Positions 1-8,401 of a stretch of 35,786 nt of DNA are shown here, in pieces. The notes beneath the pieces were generated by a model. It saw nothing but the letters and a program-made list of their open reading frames with translations, made no database searches and had not been told where the DNA came from. A program made the translations under genes and the position numbers. Source of the DNA: an uncultured Oxalobacteraceae bacterium (GTDB lineage: Bacteria; Pseudomonadota; Gammaproteobacteria; Burkholderiales; Burkholderiaceae); NCBI GenBank assembly GCA_946479255.1, contig CAMLFK010000020.1:1-35786 (forward strand), read 5' to 3'. Positions within the stretch are counted from its first letter, which is position 1; each line of letters starts with the position of its first letter.

Positions 1-910
1 TGATGTCGGTGGCGCGCTGGGTGGCCTGGGCGTCGCCGCTGCGGATGCGCAGGATGTCCAGGCCGGTCCGGATTGGCGCCAGCGGGTTGCGCAGCTCGTG
101 CGCCAAGGTGGCCAGGAACTCGTCCTTGCGGCGGTCCGCCACCAGCAGCGCCTCTTCGGCGCGGTGGCGCACCTGCATTTCGTGTTCCAGGGTGAGGTTG
201 GCTTCCTGCAGCGCGTGCGAACGGCGCCCGATTTCGGCCAGCATGTCATTGAAGGCCGCCACCAGCACGCCGATCTCGCCGCTGTTGGTGGCCGCCACGC
301 GCAGGTTGAAGTCGCGCCGCTGCATCACCTCGCGCGCCACGTTGGTGACCGCCTGCAGCGGCCGGGTGATGCTTTGCTGGAGGCGCGAGGCCACCAGGGC
401 GGCAATCCCGAGCGAGGCCAACAGCACCGCGCCGAGGATGGCGGCATAATCGAGCAAGCGCTCGATCAGGCCGTAGCGCGCGCGCAGGTAGACGGTGCCG
501 AGCACCTCGCCGTTGTCGACCACGTTGTGAAACACCACCAGCTGGCTGCCCTCGATGCGGTAGCCCGGCATTTCCGGTGTCTCCGGCCAGGCCGGCGCGT
601 TCGAGCCGGCCGTATAGGATGCGAAACGGGCTCCGTTGGCCGAATAGATGGCACCGGCCAGGATCTGCGGACGCACCCGGAGAGCGGCCAGGTTCTGCTG
701 GGCGGCCTTGGCATCGTTGAAGGCCAGCGCGGGCGAACTCACGCTGGCGATGATGTCGGCCTGGGTCTTCAGATCGTCCACCCAGTATTGACGAAAGGTC
801 CGCAGATCGTACAGCATCATGGCGATGGAGGCGGTCAGCAGTGCCACGAAGGTGGTCGACACGGCCATGAGGATGAGTTTGCTGCGCACGGAGCCGGCAT
901 CGTGGTTCAT
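1..910 (-). CDS. CHASE8/HAMP membrane sensor histidine kinase (partial, C-terminus outside window)
   Basis: Reading from the ATG at 910 towards position 1 gives an open frame of about 303 codons with no stop, so the gene continues past the window edge. Order seen: TM segment at about 11-31, a periplasmic domain of about 115 residues, a second TM at about 155-175, a HAMP linker, a short coiled coil, then the HisKA H-box ([16 protein letters not shown]) near residue 275. The ATP-binding domain, and any receiver, lies outside. The periplasmic part carries the pattern [20 protein letters not shown], which matches CHASE8, the sensor of YfiN-type diguanylate cyclases. Its start overlaps the stop of the upstream YfiR-like gene (TGATG), so the two are probably translationally coupled and form a sensor pair. 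The kinase assignment is firm; the CHASE8 label is from motif memory. Confidence 0.88.
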   Translation of the reverse strand, partial: MNHDAGSVRSKLILMAVSTTFVALLTASIAMMLYDLRTFRQYWVDDLKTQADIIASVSSPALAFNDAKAAQQNLAALRVRPQILAGAIYSANGARFASYTAGSNAPAWPETPEMPGYRIEGSQLVVFHNVVDNGEVLGTVYLRARYGLIERLLDYAAILGAVLLASLGIAALVASRLQQSITRPLQAVTNVAREVMQRRDFNLRVAATNSGEIGVLVAAFNDMLAEIGRRSHALQEANLTLEHEMQVRHRAEEALLVADRRKDEFLATLAHELRNPLAPIRTGLDILRIRSGDAQATQRATDI

Positions 911-1512
911 CACGGCGCTCCCTTGAGAACGTTGTTCGCAACCGTCAGCAGGCGCGAACTGAGCTTGACGCTGTTCTTGTCGGCCGCTTCGAGCGAGACG
1001 TCGAAGCGCACCCGCTCTTCGACAATCTTGAAATTGATGACGCTGCCGTGGAGCAGGCCATTGTCGGCTTCGGTGACCACCAGCATCGGCGCTTCTTTGA
1101 CCGCGGCCAGCACCTTGCGCACCCGGGCGCTGTCGGCGCCGCCGATGAACAGCAGGTGCACATGGGCCGGCGTGTCGGTGTCGCGGAAGGTCTTGACCAC
1201 CACCGGGCGGCCTTGCACGGTGCGCCCGTTGACAATGCGCGCCAGTTCGGCGGCCAGCTCGTCAGCCGCCACCACTCCGATCACCACCGGCGCGGCCGCA
1301 TCGCCGAACGCGGTGGGAGGAAATTCTGTATAGCCGAGAAATTTGTACAGGAAGGCTGCCTTGACGCTGCGCTCGAGCGCGGCGCTGGCCGCCCCGCCCT
1401 GCTGGCCCGCCCCCATCGCCGCCGCCGGCAGCATCGCCAATCCGGCCACGGCGCACGCGAGCACTGCGCCCACTATGCGGACGCGTTGGCGGGCGCGGAC
1501 GGAAAACGGCAT
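910..1512 (-). CDS. YfiR-like (DUF4154) periplasmic regulator
   Basis: About 200 residues: a signal peptide (basic [10 protein letters not shown], hydrophobic stretch, cleavage near AAAMGA) followed by a DUF4154/YfiR domain recognisable from [15 protein letters not shown], the GVVAADEL strand, [17 protein letters not shown] and the C-terminal [19 protein letters not shown]...KLSSRLL. YfiR is the periplasmic inhibitor of the diguanylate cyclase YfiN. Here the overlapping downstream gene is a CHASE8 histidine kinase, so the protein probably controls that kinase (inference). I chose the ATG at 1512 because it starts a normal signal peptide; the frame stays open to a GTG at 1575, which would put 21 unlikely residues in front. 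A run of ten G lies at 1589-1598, just upstream. Confidence 0.85.
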   Translation of the reverse strand: MPFSVRARQRVRIVGAVLACAVAGLAMLPAAAMGAGQQGGAASAALERSVKAAFLYKFLGYTEFPPTAFGDAAAPVVIGVVAADELAAELARIVNGRTVQGRPVVVKTFRDTDTPAHVHLLFIGGADSARVRKVLAAVKEAPMLVVTEADNGLLHGSVINFKIVEERVRFDVSLEAADKNSVKLSSRLLTVANNVLKGAP

Positions 1513-1588
1513 CAAGCGCCCTGTTCCGTTTGAACAGCGCAGCCCCAGCCCGGCCCGCGCGTGCACGCCGACCACGTGACGCTGGTAA

Positions 1589-1598
1589 GGGGGGGGGG
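1589..1598. repeat. Homopolymer run of ten G
   Basis: Ten consecutive G on the plus strand (C on the coding strand of the YfiR-like gene), 77 bases upstream of its preferred ATG and 14 upstream of the alternative GTG. It lies in the probable 5' leader or promoter region of the YfiR/kinase pair. Runs of this length are prone to slippage. Confidence 0.9.
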
Positions 1599-1769
1599 AA
1601 CTGGGAGTCTAGGCATGCTTGCTATCGTAGAACATTTTCTCTCATGCACAAAGCTGCGCACGTCCACAGATGAGTCAAGCGTGGTTAATTCTCGACTCTT
1701 TTACCAACTGTACATCTAACAGAAGTCTGTTTGTCGTCTTTCTGTATCGTATTGCCGATTTCACACCCT

Positions 1770-2000
1770 TTATGAGGAGGCATATTCGGCCGCCGCTTTG
1801 GCGGCCCATACCGCCTTTTGATGGCTGGGAAAGGGCTCGTCGTAGCTGTCGATCTGGCCATCTTCGCCCACGAAGCTGGTCCACCAGCCATCATCGGCCG
1901 GGTGAATCGCGATATCGCCCGGTCCGCAGTGATCGGCGATATCCTCGTCGCGCGCCAATGAAACGATCCTTGTCCTGCGATGAATTTCCACGCTAGCCAT
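1770..2000 (-). CDS. Small hypothetical protein, 76 aa
   Basis: A 76-codon frame from the ATG at 2000, preceded by a strong purine-rich ribosome binding site (GGGGGAGGG, 5-6 bases upstream). The product is soluble, acidic in the middle and rich in aromatic residues (HPADDGWWTSFVGEDG, then FPSHQKAVWAAKAAAEY), with no signal peptide or TM segment. I do not recognise the family. The balanced composition and good Shine-Dalgarno argue for a real gene. It reads toward the YfiR-like gene but is separated from it by about 255 bases of AT-rich DNA (23 of 60 bases are G or C at 1681-1740), so separate transcription is likely. Confidence 0.7.
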   Translation of the reverse strand: MASVEIHRRTRIVSLARDEDIADHCGPGDIAIHPADDGWWTSFVGEDGQIDSYDEPFPSHQKAVWAAKAAAEYASS

Positions 2001-2053
2001 GATTGCCCTCCCCCGTTATGCGCCGTGGCGATAACTGACATCATAAACAAAAA

Positions 2054-2083
2054 TTGGCAATGTTTGCCGCGCCGCAGCATACT
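2054..2083 (+). promoter_or_regulatory. Candidate sigma-70 promoter ahead of an orphan terminator
   Basis: TTGGCA at 2054-2059 (5 of 6 to consensus) and CATACT at 2078-2083 (4 of 6), spacer 18. The next plus-strand gene starts at 2344, beyond the terminator at 2123-2151, so this promoter would drive only a short transcript. Seen by eye only. Confidence 0.35.
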
Positions 2084-2089
2084 TCAGCT

Positions 2090-2151
2090 GTCTCCTCTAT
2101 TCTCCTCCAAGAAAATAGATTCAGCCCGCTCCCGTAGCGGGCTTTTTTTTT
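2090..2151 (+). ncRNA. Candidate small RNA ending in a Rho-independent terminator
   Basis: A transcript from the candidate promoter at 2054-2083 would begin near 2090 and end in the T-run at 2143-2151, about 62 nt. No plus-strand gene lies upstream in the window that would need this terminator; genes to the left are on the minus strand. No family is recognised and no convincing ORF is present. The rest of 2001-2343 shows nothing else I can support. The strand and 3' end are better supported than the 5' end. Confidence 0.35.
2123..2151 (+). terminator. Strong intrinsic terminator
   Basis: Perfect 8-bp stem (AGCCCGCT at 2123-2130, AGCGGGCT at 2136-2143), a 5-nt loop, then nine T in a row. Reading on the minus strand, the stem is not followed by a T-run, so it acts on plus-strand transcription. 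Confidence 0.85.
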
Positions 2152-2343
2152 GCGTAAACACGGCGTCAATACGGATTGACCGGACGGTTCGTGGCCCGCA
2201 AGGGGGGTGGGCCTGCATGCACACGCCAGGCGCGCGCCTGTGCATCATTTGGTGTACGATTCGTCCATATTTTGTTATCACAACGAATACCAGCACCTCA
2301 GTGAACACACAGCGCAAGCACCCAGCGATGAAACAGGCTTCCC

Positions 2344-3177
2344 ATGCACGCACCCGCTAAGCAGGCCGGCGCGCGCAGCGCATACGACTGGGTGGCGACC
2401 GACCTGGGCGATCCCAGCGCCTGGCCGCACACACTGCGCCTGACGATCGACATCATGCTGGCCACCCCGCTGCCGATGCTGCTGGACTGGGGCGAGCGCC
2501 ATATCAGCGTGGTCAACGCCGCTTATGCCGAGCTGGCCCAATCGCGCTTCGTGCGGGTGCCGGGCGCCAAGGTGCCGACCGTGCACCCGGCGCCGATCAG
2601 CGCGGCGGGCACCGCCTTCGCCCGCGCCCGCGCCGGCGAAACCCTGGTACTAGAACGCCAGCCGGTGAGTTTTCTCCGCGACGATGGCCCGTTCAATATC
2701 GACTGCGACCTGCACCTGCTGCCGGTATGCGACGAACATGGCTCGGTATGCGGGGTGCTGTGCACCTTGCAGCCCAGCGTGGCTTTGCCGGACGCCGCGC
2801 CCGGCGACCAATCCCTGCGCGTGCTGGTCGTGGAAGACAATCTCGACTCGCAATACCTGGTGTGCGAAATGCTGCGCGCCTTCGGCCACGAACCGGACGG
2901 CGCGGGCCATGGCGAAGCCGCCCTGGCCCTGTTGGCGGACAAGCGCTACGACGTGCTGTTCTCGGACGTCAGCCTGCCCGGCATCTCGGGCGTCGAACTG
3001 GCGCGCCGCGCGGTGGCGCAGTTTCCGGCGCTGCAGGTCATCTTCGCTTCCGGTTACGGCGACACCCTGCTGCGCCAGCTCGACTTCCCATACCAGTCAC
3101 TGCAAAAGCCGTATGAACTCGACCAGCTGCAAAATGCGCTGGCCAGTATCGTGCGCCGGCCGCAGGGCGGAGTATGA
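2344..3177 (+). CDS. PAS-receiver response regulator without output domain
   Basis: 277 residues. Residues 12-145 form a PAS-like domain of the type found at the N-terminus of sensor kinases (DLGDPSAWP, TPLPMLLDWG, VNAAYAEL). Residues 158-277 are a complete receiver: acidic pair E164-D165, phospho-acceptor D208 in LFSDVSLPG, and the conserved lysine K255 in QKPYE. There is neither a kinase domain nor a DNA-binding or enzymatic output, so it probably acts by protein contact or as a phosphate sink. Start is the ATG at 2344 with a weak ACAGG site. A MetE-like gene follows after 33 bases, and then a hybrid kinase coupled to that, so this protein is a likely partner of that kinase. Confidence 0.85.
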   Translation: MHAPAKQAGARSAYDWVATDLGDPSAWPHTLRLTIDIMLATPLPMLLDWGERHISVVNAAYAELAQSRFVRVPGAKVPTVHPAPISAAGTAFARARAGETLVLERQPVSFLRDDGPFNIDCDLHLLPVCDEHGSVCGVLCTLQPSVALPDAAPGDQSLRVLVVEDNLDSQYLVCEMLRAFGHEPDGAGHGEAALALLADKRYDVLFSDVSLPGISGVELARRAVAQFPALQVIFASGYGDTLLRQLDFPYQSLQKPYELDQLQNALASIVRRPQGGV

Positions 3178-3210
3178 TCGCCAATACCCTCCGACTCGAA
3201 GAACGCAAGC

Positions 3211-4275
3211 ATGATCATTCCAACCGAACCCATCGGTAGTATCCCGCGCCCGCCCGAGCTGATCGCCGCGGTGGCCGGCGGCACCGTGGGCCGGGCGGAA
3301 CTCGAACAGATGTACGCGGACGCCGTGCGCGACACCGTGGCCTGTTTTGAGGCGACCGGCTCGCCGGTGATCAGCGATGGCGAGCAGCGCAAATACCACA
3401 ACTTCTGGACCTACTCGGTGCACGGCGCGCCCAACACCGCGCAGGACGGCTTCCAGATCCCCTTCGCCGCCGGCCACACCCGGCGCATGCCGCGCCTGAC
3501 CAGCGCGCCCTTGCGCTATCAGCGCTTCGCCGACAGCTATTTGCGCGAAGCCCAGCGCTACGCCCGCGTGCCGGTCAAGCAGGCCGTGATTTCACCCTCG
3601 GCGCTGTCGCTGATGTACCCGGCCGAAGGCATTCCCGGCTACTCGCGCGAGCACTTTATCGACGATCTGCTGCGCGAGCACGAAACCGAAATCCGCCGCT
3701 GCCTGGGCGCCGGCGCCTACAAAGTGCAGGTCGATTTCACCGAGGGCCGGCTGGCCATGAAGCTCGACCCCAGCGGCGAACTGCTCAATAGTTTCATCGA
3801 CCTCAACAACCTGGCACTGGCGCGTTTCTCCAGCGCCGAGCGGGCCCTGCTCGGCGTGCATACCTGCCCCGGCGGCGACCACGACTCGACCCATAGCGCC
3901 GACGTCGACTATGCCGATCTGCTGCCGAGCTTGTTTGAACTGAATGTCGGCAATTTCTACGTTGCCCTGGCCGGCGAAGCCGATCCGCAACACGTGCTGG
4001 AAATCATCCGCGACATCATCAAGCCCGGCCAGCGTGTTTTTGTGGGCGTGATCGCCGCCATCGATCCGCACCTGGAAACCGCCGACGAAGTTTGCGAGCG
4101 GGTGCTGCAGGCGGCGCGCTACATTCCACTGGACCAGCTCGGCACCACCGACGACTGCGGCTTCTCGCCTTTCTGCGACGACCGCTCCACCACCCGCGAG
4201 CTGGCTTTTGCCAAGATCCGCGCGCGGGTCGAGGGCACGGCGCGCGCCAGCGCCCTCTTGAGGGAGCGAACGTGA
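3211..4275 (+). CDS. Cobalamin-independent methionine synthase (MetE C-terminal-like) family protein
   Basis: 354 residues, a single MetE C-terminal-type barrel, about half the length of full MetE. Family signs are IGSIPRP near the N-terminus, SDGEQRKYHNFW at 55-66, the metal-ligand pattern H217-x-C219 (GVHTCPGGDHDS) and a further cysteine C316 in DDCGFSPFCDD. In MetE such residues bind the catalytic zinc that activates the thiol acceptor. Short homologues of this kind are known as methionine synthase II-like proteins, often of uncertain substrate; full methionine synthesis from methyltetrahydrofolate is not assured. The gene lies 33 bases after the PAS-receiver gene, and its TGA overlaps the GTG start of the next gene, a hybrid histidine kinase (GTGA), so the three form a likely operon. 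Confidence 0.85.
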   Translation: MIIPTEPIGSIPRPPELIAAVAGGTVGRAELEQMYADAVRDTVACFEATGSPVISDGEQRKYHNFWTYSVHGAPNTAQDGFQIPFAAGHTRRMPRLTSAPLRYQRFADSYLREAQRYARVPVKQAVISPSALSLMYPAEGIPGYSREHFIDDLLREHETEIRRCLGAGAYKVQVDFTEGRLAMKLDPSGELLNSFIDLNNLALARFSSAERALLGVHTCPGGDHDSTHSADVDYADLLPSLFELNVGNFYVALAGEADPQHVLEIIRDIIKPGQRVFVGVIAAIDPHLETADEVCERVLQAARYIPLDQLGTTDDCGFSPFCDDRSTTRELAFAKIRARVEGTARASALLRERT

Positions 4276-7200
4276 ACGAGGACCGCGACGAAACCGAGAT
4301 GCTGCGCGTGGTCGCGCTGCGCAACGCCAACTCAGTGCTGGTGGCGCGCCAAAAGGCCCAGCAGGAACTGCTCGACACCAAGGATGCGTTGCGGCGCGCC
4401 AACCTGCAAATGGAAAACATGCTGGAAAGCCTGACCGACGGCTTCTGCTCGGTCGACCAGGAATGGCGCCTGACCTATATTAATTCGCGCGCCCTGGAAC
4501 TGCTGTCCGAGCATGAACGCCCGCGCGACAGCCTGCTCGGCATGTCGATCTGGGAAGCTTTTCCTTCCTTGCAGGGCAGCACCATGGAACAGCAGTGCCG
4601 CCATGCGGTGGAACTGCAAAAGACCGTCAGCTTCGAGCTGCACTACGCGCAGCGGGCGCGCTGGTACGACGTGCGCGCCTATCCGTCGCCCGAAGGCCTG
4701 ACCGTCTACGTGCAGGACATCAGCCAGCGCAAGCGCGACGAACAGGCTGTCATCGACGTCAGCAACCGCCTGCAGGTGGCGCTGTCGGCCGGGCGCCTGG
4801 GCGACTGGCGCTGGGACGCCACCACCGACCACATCACGCTGGGCCTGCGCGCCGCCGAGATCTTCGGCCTGGCGCCGGAAACCCCGCTCGAATGGAACTC
4901 CCTGCGCGCGCGCCTGCTGGAGACCGACCGCGACATGACGCGCAACGAGTTCCTGCAAGCTTTCGCCCAGCGCAGCGACCTGAACATCGAGTGCCGGATC
5001 GACCGCGGCAACCAGGAAATCCGCTGGATCGGCGTGGTCGGCAGGGTCGATGCCGACCGCGACGGCAAGCTGCTCGGCATGACCGGCGTGATCCAGGACA
5101 TCAGTACCCGCAAAAGCGTCGAGGACACCCTGCGCGAAAGCGAAGAAGTGCTACGCGCGCTGGCCAACTCGATCCCCCAGCTGGCCTGGATGGCCCAGGC
5201 CGACGGCGCCATCGTCTGGTTCAACAAGCGCTGGTACGAATACACCGGCACCACGCCGGAACAGGTGGTGGGCTGGGGCTGGCAATCGACCCAGGACCCC
5301 GAAGTGCTGCCGCAGATGCTGCAGCGCTGGCAAGAGTCCATCCGTACCGGCAATCCCTTCGAGATGGAATTCCCGATCCGCGGGGCGGACGGCCAGTACC
5401 GCTGGTTCCTCACCCGTGTCAACGCCGTGCGCGACCGCCTCGGCCACGTGGTGCGCTGGTTCGGCACCAATACCGACGTCGACCAGGTCAAACGCGTGCA
5501 GCAGGCCCTGCGCGACGAATCGAACGTGCTCGAACTGCTCAACAGCACCGGCAGCGCACTGGCTTCGCAGCGCGACCTGCGCTCCCTGCTGCAAACCGTG
5601 ACCGACGCCGCCACCGGCATCAGCGGCGCGCGCTTCGGCGCCTTCTTTTATCACGGGCGCGACAGCGACGGCGACTTGTTCACCTTGTATACCCTGTCGG
5701 GTTCCGCGCCGGCCGAGTTCGAAACCTTCGGCCAGCCGCGCACCAATGCCCTGCTCGGCCAGAGCCTGCGCGGCGAGCGGGTGATCCGCTCCGACGACAT
5801 CAGCCGCGACAAGCGCTATGGCATGCCAGGGCCGCACTTCGGCCACCCGGACGGCCACCCGCAGGTGCGCAGCTACCTGGCGGTGCCGGTGATTTCGCGT
5901 TCCGGCGAAGTGCTGGGCAGCATGTTCTTCGGCCACCCGGAAAGCGGCATTTTCAGTGAGCGCACCGAACGCATCGTCGGCGGGATCGCCGCCCAGGCCG
6001 CGGTGGCGATCGACAACACCCGCTTGTACGAAGCGGCCCAGCGCGCGGCCGAGGAGCGCAAGGTGTTGCTGGAAAGCGAACGCTCGGCACGCGCCGAGGC
6101 CGAACGCACCAGCCAGATGAAGGATGAATTCCTGGCCACCCTGTCGCACGAGCTGCGCACCCCGCTCTCGGCCATCCTCGGCTGGGCCCAGGTGCTGCGC
6201 CGCGGCAGCCGCGACCAGGCCGACCTGCAGCGCGGCTTGCAAACCATCGAGCGCAATGCGCGCGCCCAGGCCCAGCTGATCGAAGATTTGCTCGACATGA
6301 GCCGGATCACGTCCGGCAAGGTGCTGCTGGACATGCAGCCGGTATCCCCGTCCGTGGTCATCGATGCCGCCGTGGAAACCGTGCGTCCCGCCGCCGATGC
6401 CAAGAACATTCGCCTCGAAAAACACTACGACCCGGCCGCCGGCCAGATCGCCGGCGACCCCGCCCGGCTGCAGCAGGTGATCTGGAACCTGCTGTCGAAC
6501 GCCATCAAATTCACCCCGCGCGACGGCCTGGTGAGCCTTTCACTGGCGCCGGTCGATGGCCATGTGGAAATTACGGTCAAGGACACCGGGGTCGGCATCA
6601 AGCCGGAATTCATGGCCCACGTATTCGAACGTTTCCGCCAGGGCGATGCCTCGACCACCCGCAAGCATGGCGGCCTGGGCCTGGGGCTGTCGATCGTCAA
6701 GCACCTGATCGAGCAGCACGGCGGCACCGTGCGGGTCGAAAGCGAAGGCGAGGAAAAAGGCGCCAGTTTTACCATCGAACTGCCCGCCGCCAGCCGCCAG
6801 GCGCTGGCCGCGCGCGCCGACCGGGCGCCGTACAGCCCGCCTTCCCCGCTGACCCCGGACATCATGCTGCGCGACCTGAGCGGCCTGAAAGTGCTGGTGG
6901 TCGACGATGAGCCCGATGCGCGCGACCTCATCAAGCGAATTCTGTCAGACTGTCATGCCGAAGTGACCACGGCGGCCAATGCCACCGAAGCCCTGGCCGC
7001 GTTCCGCCGGCAGCGCCCGGACGTGCTGGTGAGCGACCTGGGCATGCCCGATATCGACGGCTTCGAACTGCTCACGCAGGTGCGGGCACTGGAGCATGGG
7101 GCCACCGGCGAGGCGGGCGGCAGCGAGGTGCCGGCGGTGGCGCTGACGGCGTTCGCGCGCTCCGAAGACCGGCTGCGCGCGCTCGAAGCAGGCTTTCGTT

Positions 7201-7277
7201 CGCACATCTCCAAGCCGGTCGAGCCGAGCGAACTGATCGCGACCGTGGCACAAATGGCACCAAATCGCGGTGATTAA
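4272..7277 (+). CDS. Hybrid sensor histidine kinase PAS-PAS-PAS-GAF-HisKA-HATPase-REC
   Basis: 1001 residues, no TM segment, so cytoplasmic. Order: N-terminal coiled coil (about 15-50), PAS1 (45-155), PAS2 (165-280), PAS3 (285-405, with WFNKRWYEYTGTTPEQ), GAF (415-590), a coiled coil, HisKA with phospho-acceptor H626 (TLSHELRTPLSAI), HATPase_c (N-box NLLSNAIKFTP, DTGVGI, GLGLGLSIV), and a C-terminal receiver with VVDDEPDA, acceptor D922 (SDLGMPDIDG) and K981. Autophosphorylation and transfer to its own receiver are expected. The start is the GTG at 4272, overlapping the stop of the MetE-like gene and preceded by AGGGAG; the frame continues upstream, but only inside the MetE-like gene. The signal sensed is unknown; the upstream PAS-receiver protein may share the relay. 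Confidence 0.93.
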   Translation: MNEDRDETEMLRVVALRNANSVLVARQKAQQELLDTKDALRRANLQMENMLESLTDGFCSVDQEWRLTYINSRALELLSEHERPRDSLLGMSIWEAFPSLQGSTMEQQCRHAVELQKTVSFELHYAQRARWYDVRAYPSPEGLTVYVQDISQRKRDEQAVIDVSNRLQVALSAGRLGDWRWDATTDHITLGLRAAEIFGLAPETPLEWNSLRARLLETDRDMTRNEFLQAFAQRSDLNIECRIDRGNQEIRWIGVVGRVDADRDGKLLGMTGVIQDISTRKSVEDTLRESEEVLRALANSIPQLAWMAQADGAIVWFNKRWYEYTGTTPEQVVGWGWQSTQDPEVLPQMLQRWQESIRTGNPFEMEFPIRGADGQYRWFLTRVNAVRDRLGHVVRWFGTNTDVDQVKRVQQALRDESNVLELLNSTGSALASQRDLRSLLQTVTDAATGISGARFGAFFYHGRDSDGDLFTLYTLSGSAPAEFETFGQPRTNALLGQSLRGERVIRSDDISRDKRYGMPGPHFGHPDGHPQVRSYLAVPVISRSGEVLGSMFFGHPESGIFSERTERIVGGIAAQAAVAIDNTRLYEAAQRAAEERKVLLESERSARAEAERTSQMKDEFLATLSHELRTPLSAILGWAQVLRRGSRDQADLQRGLQTIERNARAQAQLIEDLLDMSRITSGKVLLDMQPVSPSVVIDAAVETVRPAADAKNIRLEKHYDPAAGQIAGDPARLQQVIWNLLSNAIKFTPRDGLVSLSLAPVDGHVEITVKDTGVGIKPEFMAHVFERFRQGDASTTRKHGGLGLGLSIVKHLIEQHGGTVRVESEGEEKGASFTIELPAASRQALAARADRAPYSPPSPLTPDIMLRDLSGLKVLVVDDEPDARDLIKRILSDCHAEVTTAANATEALAAFRRQRPDVLVSDLGMPDIDGFELLTQVRALEHGATGEAGGSEVPAVALTAFARSEDRLRALEAGFRSHISKPVEPSELIATVAQMAPNRGD

Positions 7278-7330
7278 CGCATTGTTCGTGCTCCTACCCA
7301 GGCACGCGGCGCTGTCCTACAAGAAATTTT

Positions 7331-7361
7331 TTGACACGCTGTTAAACTTTGAGCCTATAGT
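7331..7361 (+). promoter_or_regulatory. Promoter of the receiver-GGDEF gene
   Basis: TTGACA at 7331-7336 and TATAGT at 7356-7361 (5 of 6), spacer 19, slightly long. It lies 55 bases before the ATG at 7416. The 13 bases TTTTTGACACGCT (7328-7340) recur exactly at 9005-9017 in the promoter of the next plus-strand kinase gene. Confidence 0.6.
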
Positions 7362-7415
7362 AACGACGTGGGTCTTACCAAGATCCGCCCTTCTGCTTTG
7401 ACTGAGAACTGACGC

Positions 7416-8393
7416 ATGCCGAGCCGCGAAGAGATTCTGAACGCAAAAATCCTGGTCGTTGACGACTCTGCCGACAATATCGAACTGATGGAAGAGATAT
7501 TGCGAGAGGAAGCTTACACCTGCGTAAGCTCGACCATGCTTCCCGAACAGGTCTGCCCCTTGCATCGGCAGCACAATTACGACCTGATCCTGCTCGACCT
7601 GCAGATGCCTGGCTTGAACGGCTTCCAGGTCATGAAGGGCCTGAAGGAAATCGAACAAGGTGGCTATCTCCCGGTGTTAGCGCTCACGGCGCAGCCGAGT
7701 TTCAAGATTGCCGCACTCGAAGCGGGCGCGCGCGACTTCATCAGCAAGCCTTTCGACCTGCTCGAAGTGCACAAGCGCATCCACAACATGCTGGAAGTGC
7801 GCCTGCTGTACAAGGAATTGGCGCAGTACAGCAAGGCCCAGCAAGCGCTGGCCCTGCACGACCCGCTGACCGGGCTGCCGAACCGCCGCCTGCTCGAAGA
7901 CCGCATCGAAACCACGCTCCAGCATGCCAACCGCAACCACCACAAGGCGGCCATCATGTATCTGGACCTGGATGGTTTCAAGGCGATCAACGACACCTAC
8001 GGCCATGCGTATGGCGACGAAGTGCTCAAGATTGTGTCCCAGCGCCTGCTGGCCTCTTCCCGCAAGGAAGATACCGTGGCGCGCCTGGGCGGCGACGAAT
8101 TCATGGTGGTGCTGGGCGAGGTATCGGGCCTGGCCGATGCCCAGGGGCCGGCCGCCAAGCTGGTGGAGGCGGTGTCCGAACCCTTCTTCATCAACGACCT
8201 GACCTTGCGCCTGTCGACCAGTATCGGTATCAGTATCTATCCGGACGATGCGGAGACCGTGGAAGCGCTGATCAGCATTGCGGACTATGCGCTGTATGAG
8301 GCCAAGCGCGGCGGCAAGAACCGCTTCTGCGCCACGTCGGCCGCGCCGGCGACGGTGATTCCGTCGAAGAAGGCGGAATTGATCCGCCGCTGA
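7416..8393 (+). CDS. Receiver-GGDEF diguanylate cyclase response regulator
   Basis: 325 residues, PleD/WspR-like in outline but with a single receiver. The receiver spans about 10-128, with DD at 16-17, acceptor D61 (LLDLQMPG) and K111 (SKPFD). A short helical linker leads to a GGDEF domain (about 145-310) with an intact active site GGDEF at 225-229 and an RxxD inhibitory site (RKED at 216-219) exactly five residues before it, so an active cyclase with product inhibition is predicted. Phosphorylation of the receiver probably drives dimerisation and c-di-GMP synthesis. It has its own promoter (7331-7361) and follows the hybrid kinase gene on the same strand, which makes that kinase a plausible phosphodonor (inference). 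Confidence 0.93.
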   Translation: MPSREEILNAKILVVDDSADNIELMEEILREEAYTCVSSTMLPEQVCPLHRQHNYDLILLDLQMPGLNGFQVMKGLKEIEQGGYLPVLALTAQPSFKIAALEAGARDFISKPFDLLEVHKRIHNMLEVRLLYKELAQYSKAQQALALHDPLTGLPNRRLLEDRIETTLQHANRNHHKAAIMYLDLDGFKAINDTYGHAYGDEVLKIVSQRLLASSRKEDTVARLGGDEFMVVLGEVSGLADAQGPAAKLVEAVSEPFFINDLTLRLSTSIGISIYPDDAETVEALISIADYALYEAKRGGKNRFCATSAAPATVIPSKKAELIRR

Positions 8394-8401
8394 CCCCCAA
8401 T

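Noticed and set aside
98..1333. Plus-strand frame across the kinase and YfiR-like genes
   Set aside because: Antisense to two genes with clear motifs; no ribosome site or domain.
2084..2353. 89-codon minus-strand frame in the gap before the PAS-receiver gene
   Set aside because: It runs through the terminator and into the start of the next gene, has no good ribosome site and no protein-like features.
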